Positions 34,900 to 45,369 of a DNA stretch of 64,000 bases are shown here, in pieces. Positions within the stretch are counted from its first letter, which is position 1. Each line of letters starts with the position of its first letter. The position numbers and the translations under genes are program-made. The stretch lies in NCBI GenBank assembly GCA_944470555.2, contig OX104134.1, positions 110,540,701 through 110,604,700 of the forward strand, written 5' to 3'. The notes beneath the pieces are model-generated. The model did not search any database. It had not been told where the DNA came from and saw only the letters and a program-made list of their open reading frames with translations. This DNA comes from Heterobilharzia americana (Eukaryota > Platyhelminthes > Trematoda > Strigeidida > Schistosomatidae).

Positions 34900-36300
34900 C
34901 AAAGGTGAAGTCCTGGCAGATTTGAAAATGGACTACATTTCAGCCTTTTCCACGGAACAGTAAGCTGCTTGATGATTTGCATTTAATAGTGTTCCAACAC
35001 TACTGAATGCCCCATAACTGGGTTTGAAGGCATCACAAGGTAAAGGCAATTCAAAATCTTTGACACCATCTCCTTCCTCACTTCTAGCGCCCCTTGACAC
35101 AGAGATTATTATTGGCCTAGGATTTCGCGTAAACATCAAACAATCTGTCCACGGAGGTAAGTCATTGGAACTTATAGGTTGACCTCAAACAACATTAGAC
35201 TTGCAAAAGCCTTCCTAGGGTTGACTGGGAGGGGGAGTCAAACCGGGGTGATCAGATCCCATGAACTAAGCACAGTAGGGACACTTTATGACATTCTCTT
35301 TCAGGTCTAGGATTTCCCACTGGGGATATCTTAAAACATCATATGTTACTTTCATCTGAAGGTCTGAGACTGCTGCTGGAACATCTACCTAAACTCAAGT
35401 GAGCAGTGGTCCCCCTGATGTTCAAGTTTGGAAGAACCATTTCTGCTACTTCTGAACTAGCCACCTATCTTAGCTTGCATCCTGTCGTCATCACCTGATC
35501 TAACAGTCTCACAAACTTTCTCCACGGTCCCGCTTGCCCTCTTTTCCCAGTAATGTAGCAAATACAACAAGCGATGACCATCATGCTCCATAATGGATGA
35601 AAAACAGGTTTAAATGTCTTATAAGTTGCCACTAACCGTCTGGTCCCCGCTGAATGCATACAGTCCTACCTTCGGGAACCCAGGGTGTTTTAATCGAGGA
35701 AAAGGTTGCATCCATTTCCCTTTGTTTCACAGCTGCTTACTTCACAAGAGTATTTGATATAAACAGAATCCTGTGGCTCGCAGACATTATTTGGTTTTAG
35801 TAGATAAATGGACTCATCGAACCATTCCGGCTGATTTTGATTTCATGTGAAATAGATTCTACTTGAACCCCTGAGGTCTTTTTTATTTCTAACAACTTCA
35901 ACTCTTCTTGAAGTTTCCGCATTTTGTCCCGGTGTTTATCCTGCAACTTCAGCAACTCTAACTCTTGTCTCTTCTTCAGCCCATACGCCATTAGTTCAAC
36001 TAAGGCCGTTCTAACACGAGCATCGCTGTGGCGAGCAACTGAACTAACATTGGAGCATCTAAAGGGGCCTGTTGGGTAACTGGAGGTAGACCCGTTGACA
36101 TATCGTCTTCATTGTACGGGACTGATTCTCAGACCAATATTTTGCGTCTGCCAGGCATAGCAGCGTCGGTACGTTGGGTACTGTAAAGACTGAAGTCCAA
36201 TCATTTCGGTTTGAACATATGAGACGATTCACCAGAACCAAGCTAACATGATCCAGATAGGTTGCTGCGTTCTTTTGTGTAGTTTCCCGAACTTCTTTGG
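34900..36300 (-). pseudogene. Possible BEL/Pao-like gag relic
   Basis: The minus strand has a charged coiled-coil stretch (35797-35991: KKRQELELLKLQDKHRDKMR and onward). Further left are FPRLKHPGFPKVG and, near 35580, HRLLYLLHYWEKRASGTVEK, which resembles the capsid phrase of BEL-type Gag (RLxYLLxxxxGxAxxxIE). Order and strand are consistent. It is not the same family as the tandem BEL array. No pol part is convincing. Confidence 0.4.
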
Positions 36301-36793
36301 GTCACGCACAAAGATTATGTTTCAACAACATCAAAACATGATTCGACGTGATATCGCGGTGACAGATTTGCAGTAAATCTGTGGTAGAATTGTTGTAAGT
36401 ATGCGGTGCTATTAAGCAGCAAGTTATATCAAAAGCGAAAAATCATCTCAACAATGCCGCTGGGCAAACATACAGTTCAGAATGTTCTCTGGCATGGATA
36501 CTTACTACACAGCGGAAAATCGATTAACCAAATACAAACGTTATGTACCTGAGGATCGGTAAGAATATTCACAACAAAACGGGATGAAAACTCTGTTCAT
36601 AAGAATGAAATCAATTAATAAACACTCCAGTAGACAACCAAAAGACAAAGTCGATTTACAGCGCAACCTTAAGTTGAGCTTAGACAAAATGTCAGGAACA
36701 GCAAAACAAGGCATGTTGTCAATGGTACAGCATCCCACAAGAGTGAAGTGAAGCACTGAGGATAGTTCCCAATCAAAAGAAAGAAAAATAATG
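36301..36793. other. No recognisable gene
   Basis: AT-rich sequence between the BEL-like relic and the target site AGTG (36794-36797) of the full-length Gypsy element. Confidence 0.4.
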
Positions 36794-36797
36794 AGTG

Positions 36798-37140
36798 TTT
36801 AGGATTTGTCCTGGTGCGAACTTGACAGACGCAAAGACCAATCACTAATTATTCGAACTTGTTATATACCCACGAATACGAGACCAAGGAAGAACACGAT
36901 AGCGTAGTCGGATGGAATAGTATATTTGGATGGTTATGCCAAAATACCGATGCGTTCCAACTAACTGGCTAGAGAGTCGAATACGAGCAATGCAACGTAA
37001 CACGACAGCGTGCCAAATGGCGAGGATGCTTGACCGGGTGCCTTCAGCTTAGCGAGTCCAGTTAAACTATCAAGGTCAGCATCAATGTCGAAGTCGTCAA
37101 ACCCTAGGCTATTGATTTTGGGGAAGTGTATGACGCTACA
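36798..37140 (-). repeat. 3' LTR of CsRn1-like element 1 (343 bp)
   Basis: On the minus strand it runs from TGTAGCGTCATACACTTCC to CAAATCCTAAA. From 36798 to about 37030 it appears identical to 41704-41936; the remaining third carries about a dozen differences. Confidence 0.85.
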
Positions 37141-37155
37141 GATCACTCCCCCCTA
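37141..37155 (-). promoter_or_regulatory. Polypurine tract of CsRn1-like element 1
   Basis: The minus strand reads TAGGGGGGAGTGATC immediately before the TGTA start of the 3' LTR. It is the expected primer for plus-strand DNA synthesis. Confidence 0.75.
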
Positions 37156-37621
37156 GTGGGTTCGTGAGGACCCTAAGACGATACCAGCCGGAAGTAAAAA
37201 CCCAGTGGTTTCTCCACTGGTAAAACTCTTCCGATGGGCTCACTGCGTGAGGTGGCCCCTGGTTGTCTGAACCTTATTCTAGGGTGTCGTGGCGATTAAA
37301 TAAATAAAATACAATAAATGAAATTGTACGTCGGTCGCGGTCATCTGTTCCTTTCGACGTTCCGTCCAGTGCTCGTTGCACCTGGAATATAAATAAAAGT
37401 CTTTAATACCACGAAAACGTTGCGTAAAAATGGGAATTATTTATATATAAACGTGTCGAAAAATAAAAATTTACGCTTATCTTCGCCGGTTTTTTTAGTT
37501 TTTATTACATGGTAATAAAAATTGATATAAAAAGGCAAAGTGTACGAGGGTTTGTGCACTGCCGGTAAATAAGAAAAATAGTGCCTCGAAAAAAAAAAAA
37601 AAATGGTTGGCACACACACAG
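37156..37621 (-). other. 3' untranslated region of CsRn1-like element 1
   Basis: Noncoding stretch between the pol stop and the polypurine tract. It contains a run of A on the + strand near 37589-37602. No env-like frame. Confidence 0.6.
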
Positions 37622-40255
37622 CTAAGTTGAATATGACTTCAGATACTCTGGGAACCTGACGGTTCGACCTGATCGTGTTTTTTGTTGCGCCGATGGTTGT
37701 TGCAGCTGTGCATTACCAGGCACATCGTCGAGAATTTCGATAATTGAGTCATCCGTCGGTCGGATGTAGCGAGCTGAAACGTCACTTACAATGGGGTTGC
37801 CTTCGAAATAAGCTGGTTTCAAACGGTCGATACTGACAGTATCTTCACGTCCGTCTCGCTCAATTACATAGAATTTCTCGTGTCGCTTAATCACTTTGAA
37901 CGGCCCGTCGTAGGGTGGTTCAAGTGGTCGACGAACAGCGTCGTGGCGAACAAACACGTGTGATGTCTTCTGTAAACTGGGGTGGACGAAAACATCAGTC
38001 GTTTGCGGTCTAATCGGAGAAGGCCTAACTGAACGCATTGCGTTTGTAAGCCTAGTCACGTAAGATGCCCTGTCGGAAACATGTTTGAAAGTTGAAGGGG
38101 AAACAAACTCACCTGGTAGGCGAAGAGTGGTCCCATAGACGAGTTCTGCAGGAGTGCATCCAGCATCAACTTTCAACGCGTTACGAATACCTAGTAGGAC
38201 TAGAGGCAGAGCCTCGGTCCACTGAGGTATGTTTGTAGCTGAAAGGGAAGCTTTCAGCTGTCGATGGAAACGCTCTACCATGCCATTTGCTTGTGGATGG
38301 TAGGCTGTCGTTCGGAACCGAGTGCAACCTAAAAGTGCCGTTAGAGCGTGAAATAGTCCGCACTCAAATTGGCGCCCACGGTCGGTTGTGACGTAGGATG
38401 GACATCCGAAGTTCGCGATCCATCTTTCGACGAAAACACGAGCAACTGTTTCGGCAGTAATATCTTTAATGGGTACTGCTTCCGGCCATCGTGTGAAACG
38501 ATCAACACAGGTGAAAAGGTAGGTACATCCATTAGATTCTGGTAGGGGTCCTACAATATCTATATGGACGTGGTCGAAACGCATGTCTGGGGCTAGAAAT
38601 GAGCCTAAAGGGCTTTTCGTGTGTCGCGTGACTTTACACTTTTGACAAGCTAAGCACGACTGGGCCCACTCCTTAACGTCTTTGTTCATCCCAGGCCAGC
38701 AGAAACGTTGTGCGATAAGCCTAATGGTGGCTCGTACACCTGGATGAGAGAGTTTGTGCAACGTATTGAAGACGTTGCGTCGACAACTCTTCGGAACTAT
38801 TGGGCGTGGTTGACTAGCAGAGACATCGCACAAAATTGCATCCTTGTCTGATCCAACAGGACAAAGTCGCAGTTTGAGAGTTGTGGACGACAACTCATGA
38901 TGCAGCTCAAGGTCTTCCTTTTGACGCCGAGCTAGTTCAACGAGATCAATACCCTCGATATAGTTTATCGAAGCTATTCGAGATAGTGCGTCGGCTGCGG
39001 AGTTGTTTGCTCCAGAAATGTGGCGGATGTCTGACGTGAACTGGGAAATGTAATCCAGCTGTCGCGACTCACGAGGGGAGTATTTGTCAGACGCCGAGCT
39101 GAGGGAAAACGTTAACGGTTTGTGGTCTGTGAAAATAATGAAATCACGACCTTCCACAGAATGTCGAAAATGGCGTACAGAACAGTACATGGCTAGGAGT
39201 TCCCTACCAAATGTACTGTATCTTGTTTCCGCGTCTTGCAGCCGCCTCGAGAAAAAGGCTAACGGTTGCCACTGGTTGTCAGTCAACTGTTGCAAAACTG
39301 CTCCAATTGCTGAATCAGATGCATCAACAGCAATACTCAGAGGAGCATTGGGGTCATGATGCATAAGCATGGTTGCGTTCGAAATGGCTTCCTTGACTTT
39401 GGAGAAAGCAAGTCTAGCCGCGTTGTCCAGAGACACGAACTTCGCAGTTCCTCGAAGTAGATCTGTGAGTGGTCTCATGACAGAGGCACAGTTAGGGATA
39501 AACCTTCGGTAATAACTTACCAGGCCATTGAAAGTGCGGAGATGTTTCACAGTGGTCGGCTCTGGATAGTTTGTGATAGCCGCCACTTTATCTCTCAATG
39601 GGCGTATACCTTTGTTGTCAATGGTATGCCCAAGGAAGCTGAGTGATTCAACTCCTATTTCACACTTCTGTAAGTTAACTGTGATGCCATGTTTTTTGAG
39701 TCTTTCGAATGCGAGGTCCAAATGTTTAAGGTGTGTTTCCTTATCTGGACTCGCAATTAGACAGTCATCGATGTAGACATGAACAAAATTCAGACCACGG
39801 AAGACGTCGTCCATAAAGCGTTGGAATGTTTGTGCTGCATTCCGAAGACCAAAAGGCATGCGCAGGAATTCAAACAGGCCAAAAGGAGTAATAATGGCTG
39901 TTTTCGCGATATCTTCTGCTGCCATAGGTATCTGGTTGTACGCTTTGACCAAGTCGATTTTCGAGAAAATGTTCATGCCGCATAAGGTTGCGGTCAAGTC
40001 GTAAACGTGAGGTATAGGGTAGCAGTCCGGAGTTGTTTTGGCGTTAAGCCTTCGGTAATCACCGGTCGGACGCCAGTCGTTGCTATCCTTTTTGGGAACC
40101 ATGTGCAATGGCGATGCCCAAGGACTATTTGACGGTCTGATAATGCCCAGTTCCAGCATGTGGTCGAATTCATTTTTCGCCGTTTGCAGCTTATCGGGGG
40201 CTAAACGGCGCGCTTTGGATGCCACAGGTGGACCTGTGGTTGTGACGTGATGCAT
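37622..40255 (-). CDS. Pol polyprotein: reverse transcriptase, RNase H, integrase (877 aa)
   Basis: This enzyme copies the element RNA into DNA and integrates it. [11 protein letters not shown] (48-56), catalytic Asp101 in [18 protein letters not shown] and catalytic YIDD (161-164). RNase H: Asp311 in IAVDASD, Glu352 in FGRELL, Asp377 in IFTDHK. Integrase: zinc-binding His500, His504, Cys534, Cys537; catalytic Asp566 (HVHID), Asp625 (VTTDRG) and Glu661 (NGMVERFH). A C-terminal basic region follows, with [19 protein letters not shown]. All catalytic residues are present. Protease is in a separate frame upstream, and a stop lies between protease and this frame, so polyprotein continuity is broken or needs recoding. 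I see no internal stop. Family: Ty3/Gypsy, CsRn1 clade. Confidence 0.93.
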   Translation of the reverse strand: MHHVTTTGPPVASKARRLAPDKLQTAKNEFDHMLELGIIRPSNSPWASPLHMVPKKDSNDWRPTGDYRRLNAKTTPDCYPIPHVYDLTATLCGMNIFSKIDLVKAYNQIPMAAEDIAKTAIITPFGLFEFLRMPFGLRNAAQTFQRFMDDVFRGLNFVHVYIDDCLIASPDKETHLKHLDLAFERLKKHGITVNLQKCEIGVESLSFLGHTIDNKGIRPLRDKVAAITNYPEPTTVKHLRTFNGLVSYYRRFIPNCASVMRPLTDLLRGTAKFVSLDNAARLAFSKVKEAISNATMLMHHDPNAPLSIAVDASDSAIGAVLQQLTDNQWQPLAFFSRRLQDAETRYSTFGRELLAMYCSVRHFRHSVEGRDFIIFTDHKPLTFSLSSASDKYSPRESRQLDYISQFTSDIRHISGANNSAADALSRIASINYIEGIDLVELARRQKEDLELHHELSSTTLKLRLCPVGSDKDAILCDVSASQPRPIVPKSCRRNVFNTLHKLSHPGVRATIRLIAQRFCWPGMNKDVKEWAQSCLACQKCKVTRHTKSPLGSFLAPDMRFDHVHIDIVGPLPESNGCTYLFTCVDRFTRWPEAVPIKDITAETVARVFVERWIANFGCPSYVTTDRGRQFECGLFHALTALLGCTRFRTTAYHPQANGMVERFHRQLKASLSATNIPQWTEALPLVLLGIRNALKVDAGCTPAELVYGTTLRLPGEFVSPSTFKHVSDRASYVTRLTNAMRSVRPSPIRPQTTDVFVHPSLQKTSHVFVRHDAVRRPLEPPYDGPFKVIKRHEKFYVIERDGREDTVSIDRLKPAYFEGNPIVSDVSARYIRPTDDSIIEILDDVPGNAQLQQPSAQQKTRSGRTVRFPEYLKSYST

Positions 40256-40291
40256 AACATTGCTGGTTATTCACGGAAGAGTATGCTGCAG

Positions 40292-40753
40292 TTACTGCAA
40301 CTCTGGGTATTTCTCCAGAACTGCCTGATAGGACGCGTCGCCTGGTTGTTTGGTTCTAACGATGGCTAAACTCGGACCTACATAGGTGGTGCCGCCAATA
40401 GATAACTTTGTGTTGTTATCTATCAGTCGTCGACGGCGAGCATCTACGAGTAGATCGTAATGGTTTAGCAAATCTATGCCAATGATGGGCATAGAGACGT
40501 CAGCAAGGAGGAAGATCCAGTGAATAGGTTTGCGTAAACCTAAGTTGAGGTAGGCATACTGTCTCCCGAATGTCGCGATTGCCTTGCCGTTGGCTGCTTG
40601 AAGATTGAAGGATGGGTCGAGATGACGCTCCTTTGTCGTTGCTGGAAGAACGCTAACTTCTGCGCCGGTGTCGACGAGGTAGCGGACTTTCGTTTTAACG
40701 TCGGTGACGTAGAGCAAACGGCTTTTTCCGCCGGCTACGGTTGCCGTGAGCAC
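40292..40753 (-). CDS. Retropepsin-type protease of CsRn1-like element 1
   Basis: Active site VDTGAEVSVLPA, with Asp28-Thr29-Gly30 from the first Met of the frame. SMPIIGIDLLNHYDLLVDA is the flap/C-terminal region. It would cleave Gag and Pol in the particle. The frame overlaps the end of gag by about 19 bases in a different register, so it is probably entered by ribosomal frameshifting and the first Met may not be a real start. It ends at EKYPELQ and a stop 37 bases before the pol frame. Confidence 0.85.
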   Translation of the reverse strand: MLTATVAGGKSRLLYVTDVKTKVRYLVDTGAEVSVLPATTKERHLDPSFNLQAANGKAIATFGRQYAYLNLGLRKPIHWIFLLADVSMPIIGIDLLNHYDLLVDARRRRLIDNNTKLSIGGTTYVGPSLAIVRTKQPGDASYQAVLEKYPELQ

Positions 40754-41574
40754 GTGCCGGCGTGACCGTTTCCCGAGTTTGTGTCCTTCTTAAAACGGCA
40801 TGGTTTACGACATTTTCTGGCTTCATCCCCGTAAGTGTTATGAAACCAGCACCATTCAGGGTTTTCCACCCTGTTGGGTTTCGTTTTAGGGCTACCACGC
40901 GACTTGCTGCGATGCGCCAAGGTGCGTTTCTGTGAAGTGCTACGTGATCTAGGACTTCGAGATCGTAGCAACCGTTTCACAGAGTTGCACAACTTGGTCA
41001 CCTCCGAATCCTGGCGCTCTGGTTTGTCGCAGATAGAATATACGTTGGAGACGGGTCTGCTGGATATCTCCAGTATTTTATCTGCTGAGGCTGCCAGGTC
41101 GTCGAGTGGGACTGACTGGAGTGTCACCAACACGGTTTGCACCGGTTGTGGTAGTTTCGAGAGAAATAGTTCTCGGAAGAAACCATCGTCAAATGTTCGT
41201 GCACCGATTACTTCTCGCATGCGTGCGAGGACTTCAGTAGCTGAGTGGCTGCCTAGCTCGATGTTACGAAGCAATTCGTCTAGACGTTGGCGATCTGTGA
41301 GATCGCTTTTCTTCAAGAGTGCGGCCTTTAGAAGTGCATAAGGGTCACTTACTTCAGGATTAAACATGTTTGCTGTAACATGCCTGTTTAATTCTCGCGG
41401 TAGTGAACGTATGACAGCAAGAAATCGAGAGTGAGGATCTGAGACACCCTGTTCTCGAAAATCGGCCTCGGCATACAGAAACCATGTTTCTGCATTGTCT
41501 GGCCAATATGGCACGAGTTGGATCGTGTTCGAGGTCGGCTTAATACGAATAAGCTTGGGAGTGTGGTCGGACAT
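40735..41574 (-). CDS. Gag of CsRn1-like element 1 (279 aa)
   Basis: It starts MSDHTPKLIRIKP at 41574, about 110 bases after the primer site. The capsid part has VPYWPDNAETWFLYAEADF and FLAVIRSLPREL, typical of CsRn1-type Gag. The C-terminal zinc finger CWFHNTYGDEARKCRKPC (C-X2-H-X9-C-X3-C) is the CHCC variant, a recognised marker of this clade. A Ser/Arg-rich stretch (RSRSPRSRSTSQKR) precedes the finger and probably helps bind RNA. The frame is intact, unlike the same gene in element 2. Confidence 0.9.
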   Translation of the reverse strand: MSDHTPKLIRIKPTSNTIQLVPYWPDNAETWFLYAEADFREQGVSDPHSRFLAVIRSLPRELNRHVTANMFNPEVSDPYALLKAALLKKSDLTDRQRLDELLRNIELGSHSATEVLARMREVIGARTFDDGFFRELFLSKLPQPVQTVLVTLQSVPLDDLAASADKILEISSRPVSNVYSICDKPERQDSEVTKLCNSVKRLLRSRSPRSRSTSQKRTLAHRSKSRGSPKTKPNRVENPEWCWFHNTYGDEARKCRKPCRFKKDTNSGNGHAGTCSRQP

Positions 41575-41684
41575 GAGAAAGTGTAGTAAATGGATATATA
41601 AATGTTATCGAAATGAAAACAATAAACAAATATAAAATGGAACAGGCTCACCAATTCAATACTTGTTATTGGTCGGGATATGTG

Positions 41685-41703
41685 ATCACGTCGGGCTCAC
41701 CAA
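41685..41703 (-). promoter_or_regulatory. Primer-binding site of CsRn1-like element 1
   Basis: The minus strand has TTGGTGAGCCCGACGTGAT directly after the 5' LTR, identical to element 2. It fits the tRNA-Trp-type site of CsRn1 elements with one mismatch. Confidence 0.7.
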
Positions 41704-42047
41704 TTTAGGATTTGTCCTGGTGCGAACTTGACAGACGCAAAGACCAATCACTAATTATTCGAACTTGTTATATACCCACGAATACGAGACCAAGGAAGAA
41801 CACGATAGCGTAGTCGGATGGAATAGTATATTTGGATGGTTATGCCAAAATACCGATGCGTTCCAACTAACTGGCTAGAGAGTCGAATACGAGCAATGCA
41901 ACGTAACACGACAGCGTGCCAAATGGCGAGGATGCTTGATCGGGTGCCTTCAGGTTAGCGAGTCCAGTTAAACTACCAAGGTCAGCATCGATGTTGAATG
42001 TCGTTGAACCCTAGGCTATTGATTTTGTGGAAGTGTATAACTTTACA
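41704..42047 (-). repeat. 5' LTR of CsRn1-like element 1 (344 bp)
   Basis: On the minus strand it starts TGTAAAGTTATACACTTCC and ends CAAATCCTAAA. TATATAAC (a possible TATA element) lies on the minus strand near 41765-41775. It is flanked on the right by AGTG (42048-42051). Confidence 0.85.
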
Positions 42048-42802
42048 AGTGTTAAGCGAGGGAAGACAGCCGAAAGACAGAATAATACTACATTGGTTGG
42101 GGTTAAGAGCACAATATGCATAATGAGGGTTAGAAAAGTAGCTAAATAAAGATCACTGTTTGCAAATGGAGTACTCAGAAGGGACATTCAAGGCATTTTT
42201 CCGTTACAGCAGCCGCATCGCAACATACTGCTTCTAATTTGCAGTGACATTCTGTGAGGAAACTAGGGGCCGCTCTACCTCTCACAGTTGCAACTTTGGA
42301 ACATATTCCCGCTTGGCTTATGCTCCATCTCCAAATAACTATGAATAATTCTATGAATACTTATCGGGGCCGTAGAGATTGGGTAGCAAACTCACGTGTG
42401 TGATGACATTCCTCATATGATTGACTGAAGGACCTGACGATTGCCAGCATTTTACGCTAACTTCCTTGTCATTACCTATTATCGAACACGAGGTTCTAAA
42501 GTCTTTTATTAAAGTAATACTTCCTCAGAATATTCTGAATATCAGTTAAAAGCCAACTCAGTAAGTGCATACAAATGCAAAAAAGTGCCACTGAGACTAG
42601 ACGGCTAGTATCCCTACTTTTTACATCAGTCTATCTACCCGGTGTTATCAGGGGGCATTTTAGGCATCGAAATAAATTCCTGAGCTCTTTGTTGAATGAT
42701 CGGACCGCAGATAACCCTGTTGCCCGGTGGTGGCATATATTATGAGGAAAGAATCTGAGTTCATATAACTAGATGGCTTAATCTGGACCATCAGATTTTT
42801 GC

Positions 42803-43180
42803 ATGGAAACCGGCCTACTTCCCCTGATGTGGAAGAAGGTGGGGATATTGCACAGCAGTTCTCCGCTATCCTATCATACTTGTGTTAGACATGGTCACCG
42901 AAATTACAGGACATGGTTTTTAACTCTGGATGGCTTTGTACTGTTGTTAGCCTGTGGTAAAAAAGTGATACTGGCGGTGTCTATGTTGTTCAACTTGTGG
43001 CTTTCAGCAGTAAGTACTGAACGCAAGAGATCAATAAGAAAAAAGCGTTATATGGTAAGACACTTGGAAAAGTGGTGTATTTATTACCCTACACTTAGGA
43101 GTTGTTTTTGGGAAACACTTGCAAATTATATGCCTATAAATAACCAAATCATGGACCCCGAAGATTCGACCATTGGTTAA
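42803..43180 (+). other. 125-codon open frame in the duplicated flank, unknown (second copy)
   Basis: Identical in translation to the frame at 29065-29442. No recognised family. Confidence 0.2.
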
Positions 43181-43317
43181 CCTAAAGAAGATGCAAAACA
43201 GCGGTTACCTGATGGTAGATCCGCACACTTTAAGACAAGCTCATCATGAACAATGAGTTCCGCTGACGCCACAGCAGATTATCAACGAATTTTTGGATTT
43301 TCAAAACATTTATGTAT

Positions 43318-44639
43318 GTGTGACGCAACAACTTGACACATCTTGGTTCCTTTTTCATGTGGGGTCCAAATGTTATTCATATGTTTCGTTATTCTGATCC
43401 TTGAAGGTGTATTCATTGATGTGTTTATTTTTGGGTATAAATACTTAAAAATTTAAATCACTACGGAAACCACCCATTTAACTCCAGTCCTCACTATTGG
43501 TTTTCTGAAATTCCAACACAACTTACTTCACTTCTCATCCCTCTATGTCTCTCGTTCTTACGCGATTTGCAGATTATGATGGCGGATCATACCAACACAC
43601 TGAGCATCGAAATGTACCTCGAACTCCTATTCAATACGTGGGAGCCGTCATCATTTATTTACTACAGACGCAAAATCACCAGGGGCCAGACAATTCATCT
43701 CAGACTACAACCTTTTCTAAAGTCATGGTTACAATCGAGAGCGCATCTGGAAATTTTGGCAGAAGATGCTGTTCGCATCCGAACACGCAAGTTCTTCCAC
43801 TCCTGCCAACCACTCACCTGGAACAAGAGCTAGCCAAAGGTGACCCCGTTTGACGCGCTGACCCTGAAGTCTCATTGAATGGTTTGATTGTGAGACCTCT
43901 TGTATTCTCCACCGTAATATGACAACAGCAGCCGGAGGGAATTGCATCCCGGGCCCAATTTGTTCAAATGACTCTCTAAAACAGCATACACCCAAACAAT
44001 TGCTACACTTTGCATGACACTACACAATACCAGACCCAAATTTCACCCCTCAGTTCATTCCATTTTCGTCTGCCACCTGCAGACTGTACAGACTCATTGG
44101 ATATTGACGTATCTTCAGATTCGTTGGATCTCAACATTCGATACACAATATACTGCTATAGATCACATGACCCACTATTGCCAGGATGCTTCTCATACTG
44201 AGAGATCATGCCCTCATTAATTTTCATCGCTGCTGTTTGACGACATCCTCTTTATCCAATATTTGTAACCAGTAATATCAGAACAGTTGTTTACTCAGGG
44301 GAACTTTGTATAGCACGGTGATTTGTTTCTCTCTGAACTTCTACAGCTTCCATAAGGAAATAACATTTGGGTATTGCCTGTAAAAATGGCATGTGCTCGT
44401 ATAACTTATTATTCGAAGTGTATTATTATTATTACTATGCCAGTCCTGTATTCAGGAAACAAACGGGACGTATGGAGAAATTCAGGCTATCTAGGGAAGG
44501 AATGTGATAATGACTGTTTTGAAATATCTCCCCCTGCCATCAGTAACTCATCTTATGCCTTGAATGGACCGATTTTGAAAATGCGTTGATTCTGCATGAA
44601 CTCACGATCAAGTAGTAGGTTTAAGGTATGGGTTATCAG
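43318..44639 (+). other. Unassigned; possible LTR-element start
   Basis: Right where the duplication ends, the sequence starts TGTGACGC. A TATA-like GGGTATAAATACTT lies at about 43434-43447, followed by an ATG-started frame (43573) reading MADHTNTLSIEM. This is the layout of an LTR promoter followed by gag, but I find no second LTR, no clear primer site and no gag motif. Short open frames to 44220 have no recognised family. Confidence 0.2.
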
Positions 44640-45181
44640 TTAGACATCATTTTGTTGTTAAACTATCGATAATCTGCAGGCAGACGCTAGTCATCACTTT
44701 CCTTTTCCGATATAATATGCATCAGTGATGTCTGTAGGCCACTCGGCGGCTGAACAGCACCATGTTTGAAGGTATATTCGAATTCGTTTTCCGCCATTCC
44801 TAACTTGTCAGGGGCCGATCACCGTAATTCAGTGATCATGTGGTCGTGTTGTGATAAGGAAAATTGCTGGTTATGAGCGGTGGATTCTGTGTCGATTGTC
44901 TCATCTGCGGCCTTAGGTGGTTTGACAGAGGGATTGGATGAAATTTCCGGTTTTATTTCTGCAAACTCGAACCCACAGAGACCGATTCACAAGTAGACTA
45001 CTTCGTGCCCTTATTTGCCAGTTGCACCAATAGACACCTTGGAGTAGGCATTAATGTTTCGACATATTAGTACGGGCCATAGGCAATCGGGCATCAACAT
45101 AAGGAAAATGGAAGGAAAGACAGGCATATCCTTTCCCAGGGCAGTTATCGCCTTTCCCGTCAACCGAGTGCAGATTTAAAG

Positions 45182-45369
45182 AATTATCATGGGTAAATTT
45201 TTGAGGGAGTTGTGGAGATTTGGAATTATTTCAAGTTGTTATTCATCGTAGAGTGACATCAGTTGGAGGAACAAAGGAAACCTGGGAGCACTGGACAGCT
45301 GTTTCGTCCTAGTATGGGACTCCTCAGCAGTGCGCACCCACGACCCAATAGCAACTTGAAATTATCATG
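45182..45369 (-). mobile_element. 168-bp insertion carrying a hammerhead ribozyme, with 10-bp target duplication
   Basis: AATTATCATG occurs at 45182-45191 and again at 45360-45369. The 168 bp between (45192-45359) have no counterpart in the intact CsRn1-like protease region, whose reading resumes on both sides. Inside, TTCAAGTTGTTATT (45230-45243) and AATAGCAACTTGAA (45347-45360) can pair as an outer stem around the ribozyme. A duplication of this length suggests LINE-type (endonuclease-nicked) insertion of a short noncoding RNA. It has no coding capacity. Confidence 0.7.
45281..45340 (-). ncRNA. Hammerhead ribozyme, minimal type I
   Basis: The minus strand has every core element in order. 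Helix I strand GCACTG (45333-45328), core CTGAGGA (45327-45321, fits CUGANGA), helix II GTCC/GGAC (45320-45317 with 45309-45306) with loop CATACTA, GAAA (45305-45302), a tiny helix III closed by C-G with loop AGCT, the cleavage triplet GTC (45296-45294), then CAGTGC (45293-45288), perfectly complementary to GCACTG. Helix I extends past an internal loop (TGC opposite T) with TGGG/CCCA, a layout that usually allows loop-loop contact. The predicted cut is between 45294 and 45293. The core CTGAGGAGTCCCA...GGACGAAAC closely resembles the schistosome satellite hammerhead as I recall it. Confidence 0.88.

Larger units (their letters stand above)
36794..42051 (-). mobile_element. Full-length CsRn1/Boudicca-type Ty3/Gypsy retrotransposon with target duplication
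   Basis: It has two LTRs (36798-37140 and 41704-42047), a tRNA-Trp-type primer site, gag, protease, an intact 877-codon pol and a polypurine tract, flanked by AGTG on both sides (36794-36797 and 42048-42051). Four-base target duplications fit CsRn1-clade integration. Order in transcription (right to left): LTR, primer site, gag (41574-40735), protease (40753-40292), RT-RNase H-integrase (40255-37622), polypurine tract, LTR. No env is seen. The two LTRs differ in their transcription-start-proximal third, so insertion is not very recent even though pol is open. Confidence 0.93.
40030..43317 (-). repeat. Right arm of the roughly 3.28-kb inverted segmental duplication
   Basis: Reverse complement of 28929-32212. 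The outer 1.27 kb (42048-43317) is non-element flank and ends abruptly at 43317/43318, where unrelated sequence starts TGTGACGC. The arms are about 7.8 kb apart. Confidence 0.85.
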
